From Candidatus Segatella albertsiae (GTDB taxonomy: Bacteria > Bacteroidota > Bacteroidia > Bacteroidales > Bacteroidaceae), in assembly GCA_002451555.1 (NCBI GenBank), contig DKCU01000136.1:1-37452 (forward strand): a stretch of DNA of 37,452 nt. The letters are read 5' to 3'. Under the pieces are notes generated by a model. It did not search any database and had not been told where the DNA came from. It worked only from the letters and a program-made list of their open reading frames with translations. Positions 8,232 to 15,977 of the stretch are shown one piece after another; the stretch's first letter is position 1; each line of letters opens with the position of its first letter. Position numbers and translations under genes: made by a program.

Positions 8232-9527
8232 ATGAAAAAGAAAAATTTATCTATTGGAGCGTTGGAAACAACCAACGAGAATGTAGGCAACTTGTCTAAC
8301 GTTTGTCTTGTGGAAGCCTTCTTGGAGGAGAACTATGAGTTCCGTCGCAATCTCTTGAGTGGAAAAACTGAGTTTGTCGTTATCCACGAGAGCGATGAAG
8401 TGGAGGAGGTGTCAGGAGAAACTGCGGATGAAACCTTTGACGGGGAAGAGAAACAGGAGGAGAAACTGCCGCTTGTTTGGAAAGTCTTTACGAAGGAGAG
8501 TCTCAATACCATCGTGCGGAGAGCCAAGAAGTTGGGCATCGGCGGCAAAAGTTCTCCACGCCAAGACATTGAGGAGTATATTAGTTCGGAGGCCATTCCC
8601 GACTTCGACCCCATCAAGTCCTACTTGGATGAGTTGCCTGTATGGGATGGCAAGAATCATGTCGCCGAACTTTTCAGTCGCATCCCAGGCATCACCAGCG
8701 AACAGTTGGGGTGGTGCGCCACTTGGCTTCGTTCCTCGGTGGCACATTGGCTCCACATGGACATGCTGCATGGCAATGAGGTAACTCCTGTTTTTATCGG
8801 ACAGCAAGGTTGTGGCAAGAGTACCTTTGCCAATCGACTTTTGCCAGAGAAGCTGAGAGCGTATTTCCTCGACCACATCAACTTCGGCAACAAGTTTGAC
8901 ACAGAGATGGCACTCACTCACAATCTCTTTGTCAACATAGACGAGTTTGCCAACATGGGAGCTTCACAGCAAGGCAAGTTGAAGCAAACCCTGTCAAAGA
9001 TCAAGGTGAACGGGCGTCCTATCTTTGGCAAGAGCCAGGAAGATCGCCCTCGCTATGCTTCGTTCTTGGCGACGACCAACGACGAGCATCCACTTTGCGA
9101 CCCTACGGGAAGCCGCCGCTTCATCTGCATCCGCATTCCTACCGGCAAATATATCGACAATGGTTCGCCTATCGATTATGAGCAGTTGTATGCCCAGGTC
9201 GTTTACGAACTTCGTGACCAGCAAACTCCTTATTGGTTCAGCAATGAGGAAGTAGCTCGTGTACAGATGTGCAACTATCCTTATTTCAAGACAGATGACA
9301 TGGAGGTGATGCTAAAGGCTTGTTTTCAAGCTCCCAAGAATGACGCAGATGGCAAATGGATGTTGGTTTCGGAGATATTCGAGGCATTGCATCAGCAATA
9401 TCCGATGCTCACCTCCAATCGCAGTACCAAGATACGAATTGGTCAGTCTATGAAATACTTGGGTTGTAAAATGAAACGCACGAACAGGGGACCAGCCTAT
9501 CTGCTTGTTCCTAGGTTTACCGCATAA
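8232..9527 (+). CDS. VirE/VapE-type P-loop helicase-like protein with DUF3874-like C-terminus
   Basis: This is a 431-residue protein of the virulence-associated E (VirE/VapE, PF05272) family, which resembles phage and island replicative helicase/primase ATPases. The N-terminal ~80 residues are acidic and low-complexity. The ATPase core has Walker A GQQGCGKST (190-198), Walker B LFVNIDE (232-238), a sensor ATTNDEHPL (280-288) and an SRR arginine finger-like motif (294-296). The C-terminal ~75 residues resemble DUF3874 (KWMLVSEIFEALHQQYP, ending AYLLVPRF). No N-terminal primase or BT4734-like domain is present, so it is shorter than many Bacteroides homologues. The start ATG 8232 follows an AT-rich leader. 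It is bracketed by repeats on both sides and neighbours ATPase debris, pointing to an integrated mobile element or satellite remnant. Confidence 0.88.
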   Translation: MKKKNLSIGALETTNENVGNLSNVCLVEAFLEENYEFRRNLLSGKTEFVVIHESDEVEEVSGETADETFDGEEKQEEKLPLVWKVFTKESLNTIVRRAKKLGIGGKSSPRQDIEEYISSEAIPDFDPIKSYLDELPVWDGKNHVAELFSRIPGITSEQLGWCATWLRSSVAHWLHMDMLHGNEVTPVFIGQQGCGKSTFANRLLPEKLRAYFLDHINFGNKFDTEMALTHNLFVNIDEFANMGASQQGKLKQTLSKIKVNGRPIFGKSQEDRPRYASFLATTNDEHPLCDPTGSRRFICIRIPTGKYIDNGSPIDYEQLYAQVVYELRDQQTPYWFSNEEVARVQMCNYPYFKTDDMEVMLKACFQAPKNDADGKWMLVSEIFEALHQQYPMLTSNRSTKIRIGQSMKYLGCKMKRTNRGPAYLLVPRFTA

Positions 9528-9558
9528 GCAAGTTTTGGAGAAAATGGGATAGGAGTGT

Positions 9559-9664
9559 CATGTCGTGCTATGTGAGTGCTATGTCTATGAGCACATATCA
9601 CGATATATAACATACAGAATAACAATCGCTTAAGATATTCTTAGTGATATGTGGAATAAGCGAT
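9559..9664. repeat. Right iteron-like repeat cluster flanking the VirE gene
   Basis: GTGCTATG occurs twice with an 11-bp period (9565-9572 and 9576-9583) inside the 27-bp block 9559-9585. That block is the inverted partner of 8150-8176. CACATATCAC recurs at 9592-9601, and its exact reverse complement GTGATATGTG is at 9644-9653. ATCGCTTA (9625-9632) and TAAGCGAT (9657-9664) form a further 8-bp inverted repeat. The cluster starts about 30 bp after the VirE stop codon. Confidence 0.6.
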
Positions 9665-9709
9665 GATTTGCGATAATCTAGCAGATGCTCTTACTCCCAA
9701 TTCTCCGTG

Positions 9710-9800
9710 CCGAGGTAGCATATACTGTCTGGCTTGAGCAGTAAACTGCCCTGACTGAGGGCAGTTTGTTGTCCTAGGCAGACAGTATATGTTACCTCGG
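9710..9800. repeat. Large nested inverted repeat
   Basis: The outer arms of 22 bp are 9710-9731 (starting CCGAGGTAGCATATA) and 9779-9800. They are complementary except for one position that would be a G-U pair in RNA. The 47-nt interior contains a second perfect hairpin: AAACTGCCCT (9743-9752), loop GACTG, AGGGCAGTTT (9758-9767). An imperfect direct copy of the right arm follows at 9799-9823 (GGCAGGCAGT, then ACCTCAGG). Candidates are a structured RNA or attenuator, a MITE/REP-like element, or a recombination site. The inner hairpin alone could terminate the VirE transcript. Confidence 0.7.
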
Positions 9801-9890
9801 CAGGCAGTGTTCTCTACCTCAGGAGAAAAATCTGCAAGTGCCTTCTTTTATCGTTTTTATGAATCGTATCAGATAAAAAATCTTAGAATC

Positions 9891-10322
9891 ATGGAAGAAA
9901 ACAAAGTCAAGAACATTTCATGGGATGCAACGTGTCCCATGTCATCATGCAGTCGTAGTAACACTTGTGTTCGTCATCAGAATTATCTCAAGTCGCTCTC
10001 TGAGGCCGACACGTATCTTGTGATGAACGTAAGTCATTTGGCATTGGGAGAAAACACTTGTCCTTACCATCTCGTTACGGAAAAACAACGTTGGGCGAGA
10101 GGTTTCAAAAACATATACGACACCATGCCATCAGGCAATACCCACTACTTCTCTCACTGCACGCCCTATACCGAGCGACGCTATTACAAAGCCAAGAAGG
10201 GCGAGATTCTCATCGACCCTGAGATGCAAAAGAAATTGCTCGACATCTTTGAGCGCAACGGTGCAGACATAAGCATCGGCTTCGACAGCTATGAGGAACA
10301 AGAAGTACTCGTGGCAAAATAA
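9891..10322 (+). CDS. DUF6078-like small cysteine-containing protein
   Basis: A 143-residue protein, probably cytosolic, with no signal peptide or membrane segment. Conserved-looking cysteines sit in the N-terminal half: CPMSSCSRSNTCVRH (three Cys near residues 15-26) and GENTCPYHLV. A later FSHC and the motif PYTERRYYKAKKGEILIDP follow. This arrangement matches what I recall of the DUF6078 family, which is common in Prevotella and Bacteroides and has no known function; the Cys/His content could bind metal. The frame is open further upstream to 9789, but that part overlaps the right arm of the inverted repeat and reads as low-quality protein, so I chose the ATG at 9891 (MEENKVKN). Family name is by recall. 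Confidence 0.7.
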   Translation: MEENKVKNISWDATCPMSSCSRSNTCVRHQNYLKSLSEADTYLVMNVSHLALGENTCPYHLVTEKQRWARGFKNIYDTMPSGNTHYFSHCTPYTERRYYKAKKGEILIDPEMQKKLLDIFERNGADISIGFDSYEEQEVLVAK

Positions 10323-10354
10323 AAAATCTGCTTAAACATTACATCCTTTCAAAA

Positions 10355-10379
10355 AGGTCGTGTCATATAGACACGACCT
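10355..10379. terminator. Bidirectional terminator between convergent genes
   Basis: A perfect 10-bp stem AGGTCGTGTC (10355-10364), loop ATATA, GACACGACCT (10370-10379). It lies between the DUF6078-like gene (+) and nagB (-). The A run at 10351-10355 supplies a U tract for the - strand transcript. Confidence 0.8.
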
Positions 10380-10386
10380 AAACTTC

Positions 10387-11178
10387 TTATAAGTTGTCTT
10401 TCTCTATATCTTTAAAGTAACGATATGTACCTACCTTCAACTCATCGGTAGCCAACTCGTCACAAACGATGATGCCATGCTGATGCTGCTGCAAAGCACT
10501 GATGGTCCAAGCCTGTGTGACCGGTCCCTCGATGGCCGCCTGTAGAGCACGAGCTTTGTTGTGGCCATTGCAGAGAATCATCACTTCTTTGGCAGCCATC
10601 ACCGTACCGACACCCACCGTCAAAGCCAAACTAGGCACCTTCTCTGGGTCGTTGTCGAAAAAACGAGAATTGGCAATCTTCGTGTCTGTGGTCAAGGTCT
10701 TCACACGAGTGCGAGAGGTCAACGAAGAGAATGGCTCATTAAAGGCAATATGACCATCTGGTCCGATTCCACCTATGAAGAGGTCGATTCCACCTGCATC
10801 TTCTATCATCTGCTCATAATGGCGACATTCCTCTTCCAAGTCCTCGGCATTGCCATTGAGAATATGGATGTTCTCCTTAGGACAGTCGATATGGTCGAAG
10901 AGATTGGTTGCCATAAATGAGTGATAACTTTCTGGATGCGATTCTGGTAAGCCTACATACTCGTCCATATTGAATGTCAGTACATGCTTGAAGGAAACCT
11001 TGCCTTCCTTCACCGCCTTCACCAAATTGGCATACATGCCTTGAGGTGAAGAACCCGTAGGCAATCCCAACACGAATGGACGTTCTGCCGATGGCTGGAA
11101 CTTATTGATAGCCTCAACGACATGATCAGCAGCCCACTGCGACAGCTTATCATAGTCTTTTTCAATAATTACACGCAT
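10387..11178 (-). CDS. nagB: Glucosamine-6-phosphate deaminase
   Basis: Converts glucosamine 6-phosphate to fructose 6-phosphate and ammonia, the entry of amino sugars into glycolysis; cytosolic. The 263-residue length is normal for NagB. The catalytic residues align with E. coli numbering: FNMDEYVGL with Asp72, and GGIGPDGHIAFNEP with Asp141, His143 and Glu148. The phosphate-binding loop LGLPTGSSPQGMY is near 37-49. The gene has its own strong promoter (11216-11245) and follows a second gene with a NagB-like domain on the same strand, separated by a terminator. Both probably serve N-acetylglucosamine or mucin-glycan catabolism. The ATG at 11178 (MRVIIEKDYD) is the standard NagB start. Confidence 0.97.
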   Translation of the reverse strand: MRVIIEKDYDKLSQWAADHVVEAINKFQPSAERPFVLGLPTGSSPQGMYANLVKAVKEGKVSFKHVLTFNMDEYVGLPESHPESYHSFMATNLFDHIDCPKENIHILNGNAEDLEEECRHYEQMIEDAGGIDLFIGGIGPDGHIAFNEPFSSLTSRTRVKTLTTDTKIANSRFFDNDPEKVPSLALTVGVGTVMAAKEVMILCNGHNKARALQAAIEGPVTQAWTISALQQHQHGIIVCDELATDELKVGTYRYFKDIEKDNL

Positions 11179-11215
11179 AGTTCTTTTTCTTTTATTTTGG
11201 TTGTTAAATTAAAAA

Positions 11216-11245
11216 CAAAAGTACAAAAACATTAGCACAGTCCAA
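11216..11245 (-). promoter_or_regulatory. nagB promoter
   Basis: Read on the minus strand: TTG (11245-11243), a 19-bp spacer, then TACTTTTG (11223-11216), matching the Bacteroidota consensus. The -33 side lies inside the loop and 5' arm region of the upstream gene's terminator hairpin. Confidence 0.75.
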
Positions 11246-11260
11246 TAAGACTATGCTAAT
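11231..11260 (-). terminator. Terminator of the NagB-like/PIG-L gene
   Basis: ATTAGCATAGT (11260-11250, minus strand) pairs with ACTGTGCTAAT (11241-11231) around an 8-nt loop, with one G-U pair. GTTTTTG follows at 11230-11224. It lies 20 bp downstream of the 663-residue gene and overlaps the nagB promoter. Confidence 0.7.
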
Positions 11261-11280
11261 TATTATACTTTTTTACTATT

Positions 11281-13272
11281 TTACAAAGGCTTGTACTCCA
11301 CAAATGCCTCCATTGCCTCGTAACAAGCAAGTCCTAAATTATCATACAACTTGGCTGTACCACGGTTGCGATCCTCAGCACGTTGCCAGAAAAGGCGCTC
11401 GTCATTGCCCAAGAAAGGTGCGCTCTCCATCTGTGACTGATGTTTCAAGATAGAGTTACGCTTAGCTCTTAGTTCCTCAGGGCTCAGTGGCACACACATT
11501 TCGATGTTCTCTATTTCCCACTCTGCCCAGGCTCCACGATACATCCAGATGCGACAATCCTTCAGCCATTCTGCACCAGCTTCTTTCTCAAGGTCGATGG
11601 CTGCCAAAACAGCATCTGTACATTTCTTATGAGTTCCGTGAGGATCGGCAAGGTCGCCTGCCACATAAATCTGGTGTGGCTTCACCTCTTGCAACAAAGC
11701 TCTGACGATTTCTACATCCTTCTCTGTCATCGGCAGTTTTTCTATCTTGCCGCTCTCATAAAAAGGTAAGTCGAGGAAGTGAACGTGGTCAAGAGGTATC
11801 TGATTGTAGGTACAAGCGGTGCGTGCCTCTCCACGGCGAATCAACCCCTTGATGGTCAAGATGTCTTTGGTATCGAAGTCCCCTTCCTTCTTCTTGACGA
11901 AGAACTGCTTGATTTCTTTGTATTTATTAGAGATGATGCTATCCTTGGAATCAGCGAAGAGTTGGTTGAAACCATTGATGAAGTGCATGAATCTTGTCAC
12001 CTCCTCATCGCCCACGGCAATGTTGCCAGAAGTCTCGTATGCCACATGGAGATCATGTCCTTGCTGAACAAGGCGGCGTATGGTTCCACCCATAGAGATG
12101 ACATCATCATCTGGGTGTGGAGAGAAGACGATGACACGCTTTGGATAAGGCGTGGCACGCTCAGGGCGATACGTGTCATCCGCATTTGGCTTGCCACCAG
12201 GCCACCCTGTGATGGTATGCTGTAAATCGTTGAATATCTTGATGTTGGCATTGTAAGCAGAACCATAGAGTGCCAAGAGTTCGCTCAATCCGTTCTCATT
12301 GTAATCCTTGTTGGTGAGTTTCAAGATAGGCTTGTTGATTTTTTGGCAAAGCCATACCAACGCAGAGCGCACCAATTTGTCGGTCCAATGGCAAGACGTG
12401 ACGAGCCAAGGATGCTCTATGCGAGTAAGGTGTGCCGCTGCACTTAGATCGAGTACCACGTGGGCATTGGGATGGGTCTGCAAGAAAGATGCTGGCAAGG
12501 TATCTGTGACTGAACTTTCCACGACTTTTTGCATGATTTCAGACTTTTCATCACCCCAAGCAGTCAAATAGATTGCTTGGGCCGAGAGCAAAGTGGCAAT
12601 ACCCATTGTCAAGGAACAAGGAGGAACTGACTCCTTGGTCTTGCCACTATTTTCCATCTCCTCACGGGATGTATTGCCTATCAGAATAAGGCGAGTCAGG
12701 GAATGGATGCCGGAACCAGGTTCGTTGGCAGCGATGTTACCCATACGTCCTATTCCGATGAGGGCTGCATCCAGTCCTCCAAAAGTCTTGATGCGTTGTT
12801 CGTAGAGACGGCAGCAGTCTTGCACTGCATCTTGACCGATATGCCCATCAAGTGAGAAGATATTCTGCTCGGCTACATCCACATGGTTTAGGAAACGTTC
12901 CTTCAACTGATTGAGGCAACTGAGCGAGCTGTTTTTCTGAAGGGGATAATACTCATAGGCATTGAATACCACCACATTGCGAAAACTGAGTTTTTTCTCT
13001 TGGTAGCGTTTTATCATCTCCTGATATACAGGGGTCAGGGAAGACCCGGTGCCCAATGCCATCACATAAAATTTACCTTCATGCTGGGCAGCTTGGATGC
13101 CTTTCTCTATGCCATCAACTACATGACCAGCACCCTCGCCGATGGAAGCAAAGATGTCGGTCTGTATTTTCTCCATCCTAGAGATTTCTGAGTATTCTAC
13201 TGTTGTCTTAGGCTTATAGAATTCTACTGGTACTTTATTAAGTACGATTTGCGAACTTAAATTTAATCTCAT
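11281..13272 (-). CDS. Fusion of a degenerate NagB-like domain and a PIG-L/LmbE deacetylase
   Basis: A 663-residue cytosolic protein with two domains. Residues ~35-310 have the NagB/sugar-phosphate isomerase fold (MALGTGSSLTPVYQEMI). However, the catalytic positions are replaced: FNAYEYYPL puts Tyr106 at the Asp72 position, and GIGRMGNIAANEP puts Met177 and Asn179 at the Asp141 and His143 positions. Only Glu184 is kept. Residues ~375-640 are a PIG-L/LmbE zinc deacetylase with the HPDDD motif (386-390) and a distal ADPHGTHKKC His pair. The deacetylase half is likely active on an N-acetylated amino sugar; the first half may bind or sense sugar phosphate. Two-domain proteins of this kind are known in Bacteroidota and often annotated simply as glucosamine-6-phosphate deaminase, which these residues do not support. 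It lies upstream of nagB on the same strand. Confidence 0.88.
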   Translation of the reverse strand: MRLNLSSQIVLNKVPVEFYKPKTTVEYSEISRMEKIQTDIFASIGEGAGHVVDGIEKGIQAAQHEGKFYVMALGTGSSLTPVYQEMIKRYQEKKLSFRNVVVFNAYEYYPLQKNSSLSCLNQLKERFLNHVDVAEQNIFSLDGHIGQDAVQDCCRLYEQRIKTFGGLDAALIGIGRMGNIAANEPGSGIHSLTRLILIGNTSREEMENSGKTKESVPPCSLTMGIATLLSAQAIYLTAWGDEKSEIMQKVVESSVTDTLPASFLQTHPNAHVVLDLSAAAHLTRIEHPWLVTSCHWTDKLVRSALVWLCQKINKPILKLTNKDYNENGLSELLALYGSAYNANIKIFNDLQHTITGWPGGKPNADDTYRPERATPYPKRVIVFSPHPDDDVISMGGTIRRLVQQGHDLHVAYETSGNIAVGDEEVTRFMHFINGFNQLFADSKDSIISNKYKEIKQFFVKKKEGDFDTKDILTIKGLIRRGEARTACTYNQIPLDHVHFLDLPFYESGKIEKLPMTEKDVEIVRALLQEVKPHQIYVAGDLADPHGTHKKCTDAVLAAIDLEKEAGAEWLKDCRIWMYRGAWAEWEIENIEMCVPLSPEELRAKRNSILKHQSQMESAPFLGNDERLFWQRAEDRNRGTAKLYDNLGLACYEAMEAFVEYKPL

Positions 13273-13337
13273 AACAATCCTATTATATTTAAAACTTGGA
13301 TTCTTTTCTTATTAACGATTTCATTTCTAAAATATTT

Positions 13338-13353
13338 TACTTTTGCAAAAGTA
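13338..13353. promoter_or_regulatory. Palindrome with -7 boxes on both strands
   Basis: TACTTTTGCAAAAGTA is a perfect 16-bp palindrome that places a TACTTTTG element on each strand. The minus-strand copy (13353-13346) is well placed, about 70 bp upstream of the NagB-like/PIG-L start, with a TTTTG 22 bp before it. The rest of the 260-bp gap between that gene and the next is AT-rich with no gene seen. Confidence 0.45.
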
Positions 13354-13476
13354 TAAGTTAAATGACAGCCAGTATCAAAAGTCAATAGAATCAGCTTTAC
13401 CCCCTGTTTTTTATAGACTTTCTTCATTTTTATCCCCATGTTTTTAGAAAGTTTTAGTATTTTTTAGGGGCTATTT

Positions 13477-13508
13477 TTGTAGAGTTATCATATTTATTAT
13501 TATCTTTG
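13477..13508 (+). promoter_or_regulatory. Intact promoter of the broken ATPase gene
   Basis: TTG (13477-13479), a 21-bp spacer and TATCTTTG (13501-13508) lie 26 bp before the ATG of the ATPase pseudogene. The transcript may therefore still be made. Confidence 0.6.
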
Positions 13509-13534
13509 CACCTGAATATCAACACATTACAATT

Positions 13535-14657
13535 ATGAACAGAATATATTACAAAAGACACATAGATACAGACCTATTGGAATGGAAGAACGAAGACCAT
13601 CCAAACCTTGCTTTTTATCGATGAGATACAGGAGTCTAAGCGTGCCATATCTGCCCTGCGATTCTTCTATGAGGATTACCCAGAGTTGCATGTCATCGCC
13701 GCAGGTTCTTTGTTGGAGTTCGCTTTACGAGATCTATCTTCTTTTGGTGTAGGTAGAATCCGTTCTTTGTTCATGTATCCATTCTCTTTTGACGAGTTTT
13801 TGGATGCAAACAATATGCAGATGCTGAGGGAATACAAGAATGAGGTTGCTGACATTGACAATCCATTGCCGTCAGTCATGCACGACCAGTTAATCGAACA
13901 GCTTCGGTCCTATTTCTTAGTGGGTGGAATGCCTGAAGCGGTGCGTCTGTGGGTTACTCAAAAAGATTATCTGAAATGTGCCCAGGTACATCGGGATATT
14001 TTGGAAACATATCAAGATGACTTTAGCAAATACGGCAGCAGAATTTCACCTGTTTTATTGATTAACGCTTTGAAGTCTATTGCACAACAAGCTGGAGGTA
14101 AATTTGTTTATTCACGTGTAGAAGGTAGTTCCAATTCTGCCAGCGTCAAGGAAGCGTTATCACTTCTGACTTTAGCCGGTTTGACAATCCCAGTAATCCA
14201 CACAACTGCAAATGGAGTTCCTTTAGGGGCAGATATCAATCCAAAATTCCAAAAGTTTCTCTTTATGGATGTTGGCTTGATGCAAACATTGTTAGGATTG
14301 AAACCTGAAGAGTTGTTATTGTCCGATGTTATCGAGTTTACCAACAAAGGCGGACTGGCAGAGATGTTTGTAGGATTGGAGTTGATAAAATATCACCCCT
14401 CTACTTATCGTCCAGAGTGCTATTATTGGCAAAGAGCTGGGAACGAAGGCCAAGCAGAAGTCGATTACGTTATTGTGCATGAGGGGAAAATTATACCTAT
14501 AGAAGTGAAAGCTGGTGTTCGTGGCTCTATGCAGAGTATGTATTATTTTATAAAGAAGAAGGGATGTGAATATGGCATTCGTGCCTGTCTTGAACCTTTT
14601 GGGAAATATGAAAAAGTAAAGGTGATACCTTTGTATGCTATCTCCAAAATAAGATAA
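13535..14657 (+). pseudogene. AAA ATPase with DUF4143, internal deletion removing the P-loop
   Basis: The 5' part from ATG 13535 reads MNRIYYKRHIDTDLLEWKNE, the normal N-terminus of Bacteroidota AAA_14/DUF4143 ATPases. The frame then hits a stop at 13622-13624. In the next frame, from about 13605, the gene resumes directly at Walker B (LLFIDEIQESKRAI) and runs to 14657 through the DUF4143 and nuclease-like C-terminus (PIEVKAGVRGSMQSMYYF). The region between the N-terminus and Walker B, which should hold the Walker A P-loop (an RQVGKS-type motif, roughly 60-70 codons), is missing and the junction is out of frame. A TTG at 13608 could start a 349-residue fragment, but without a P-loop it would not bind ATP. 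I treat it as an inactivated copy. Confidence 0.85.
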
Positions 14658-14691
14658 ACCTATCAGAAACCTCTCGCCCAACGTAATAAAT

Positions 14692-14733
14692 AAAGGTCAA
14701 GCAAGTTCCTTTAGAGATTCTTGCTTGACCTTT
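14692..14733. terminator. Bidirectional terminator
   Basis: A perfect 14-bp stem, AAAGGTCAAGCAAG (14692-14705) with CTTGCTTGACCTTT (14720-14733), 14-nt loop. It sits between the convergent ATPase pseudogene (+) and the TlpA-like gene (-), with T on one side and A on the other. Confidence 0.85.
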
Positions 14734-14777
14734 TCTGTTTCAGCCTCGCTTATTTGTGTATATAAAGAGAGAGATTC

Positions 14778-15938
14778 TTATTTCTCATTCAAGAGTTTCT
14801 CGATTTGAGCATCGAGCTTGGCATCCTCGCCCTCGTTAATCTTGCAGACGATATTGCCCTTTTTGTCTATCAAGTACTTGGTAGGCAAGTAGTGGATGGC
14901 GTACTTGTCGGAGATGTCATTGGTCTTGTCAAAGGTGTATTTCGCCTTATCAGTAATCTTCAAACCACGGAGCACATGGTGGAAGCCATCGCCCACGAGT
15001 TGGTCTTTCTCCACAGCAGCCTTCCATTTAGCAGGATTGCTGTCATCGTCGGAAACATATACCATGTCCAATCCCTTCTTGTGGTATTTGGCGTAAAGCT
15101 CACGCATGTGAGGATTACTCTTGCGACAAGGCACGCACCAAGATGCCCAAAAGTCAATGATGACAACCTTGCCTTTCAGCGAAGAGAGCGTGAAAGGCTT
15201 GCCATTGATGTCGTTGGCGGTGAAGTCAGGTGCAGGACAGCCAGGACGAACCTTTGCCAAAGTCTCCAATTCTGACTTTACTTCCTTTGCGCTCATACCA
15301 TATTTCTGAACCTCAGGAGAGAACTTTTCCCATATAGCCTTGATATCCTCGTAAGCCATATTGCCCATATCCATTACTAAATATTGAGGGGCAAAATAGG
15401 AGTCGGTGCGAGTCTTCATGTAGTTTTGGGTGTATTGAGCATATTGCTTCTGATAAGGTTCCATGAGCTTGCTCACTGAATCTTTGCCTTCCTTGGTGGT
15501 TTGGGCATAATAGGCATCGTTCAACTTCATGAGGGGAGCACGGAACACCTCCATCTCCTTGTTCATACGGTTCAGTTCATCTTGTACCTTGCCACCCTTT
15601 ATTGTGACCCCATCTTGTTTGTTGGCATCGCCTGATACATAGATAGTAAGAGGCTCAATGGCAACTTGCCAAGATTTGGCGTTTCGATAGTCCATCTGAT
15701 TACCTATCAGCAAACTGGCACTTTCGAATGGTCCATCGATTTCACCCTTGAATGTAAACTTACCATTCGTAATGACAGTGCTATCTGTCTCTACGTTTCC
15801 AAACTCACCTTTAGATAAATATATCTTTTGTCCTTCGGCGTTTTGTAATTCTCCTTTGATGGTATATTTGCCCTGTGCATTGGCAGTTAGGGCAAGTGTT
15901 GCTGCTACCATCAGCAGCGAAAATGATTTCTTGTTCAT
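14778..15938 (-). CDS. TlpA-like thioredoxin (CVPC) with DUF4369 N-terminus
   Basis: A 386-residue periplasmic thiol-disulfide protein. The signal peptide MNKKSFSLLMVAATLALTANA ends near residue 21. A beta-rich DUF4369-type domain follows (about 24-120, YTIKGELQNAEGQKIYLSKG), then a helical linker. The C-terminal AhpC/TSA-type thioredoxin domain (about 233-386) has IDFWASWCVPC (Cys268, Cys271) and a cis-Pro loop YLPTKYLID. This domain order is characteristic of Bacteroidota TlpA-like disulfide reductases. It is the last gene of the second Sus locus, 39 bp after another TlpA-like gene. A Pro-containing CxPC motif supports a reducing role. Targets unknown; the locus SusC/SusD or the imported ligand are candidates. 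Confidence 0.9.
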   Translation of the reverse strand: MNKKSFSLLMVAATLALTANAQGKYTIKGELQNAEGQKIYLSKGEFGNVETDSTVITNGKFTFKGEIDGPFESASLLIGNQMDYRNAKSWQVAIEPLTIYVSGDANKQDGVTIKGGKVQDELNRMNKEMEVFRAPLMKLNDAYYAQTTKEGKDSVSKLMEPYQKQYAQYTQNYMKTRTDSYFAPQYLVMDMGNMAYEDIKAIWEKFSPEVQKYGMSAKEVKSELETLAKVRPGCPAPDFTANDINGKPFTLSSLKGKVVIIDFWASWCVPCRKSNPHMRELYAKYHKKGLDMVYVSDDDSNPAKWKAAVEKDQLVGDGFHHVLRGLKITDKAKYTFDKTNDISDKYAIHYLPTKYLIDKKGNIVCKINEGEDAKLDAQIEKLLNEK

Positions 15939-15977
15939 ATATTATTATAATGCAGTTAGAATTCTTTTAGAATATGG

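Noticed and set aside
9710..9800. Invertible promoter flanked by inverted repeats, as in Bacteroides phase variation
   Set aside because: The 47-nt interior has no TAnnTTTG promoter, is shorter than known invertible promoters, and no recombinase gene is nearby.
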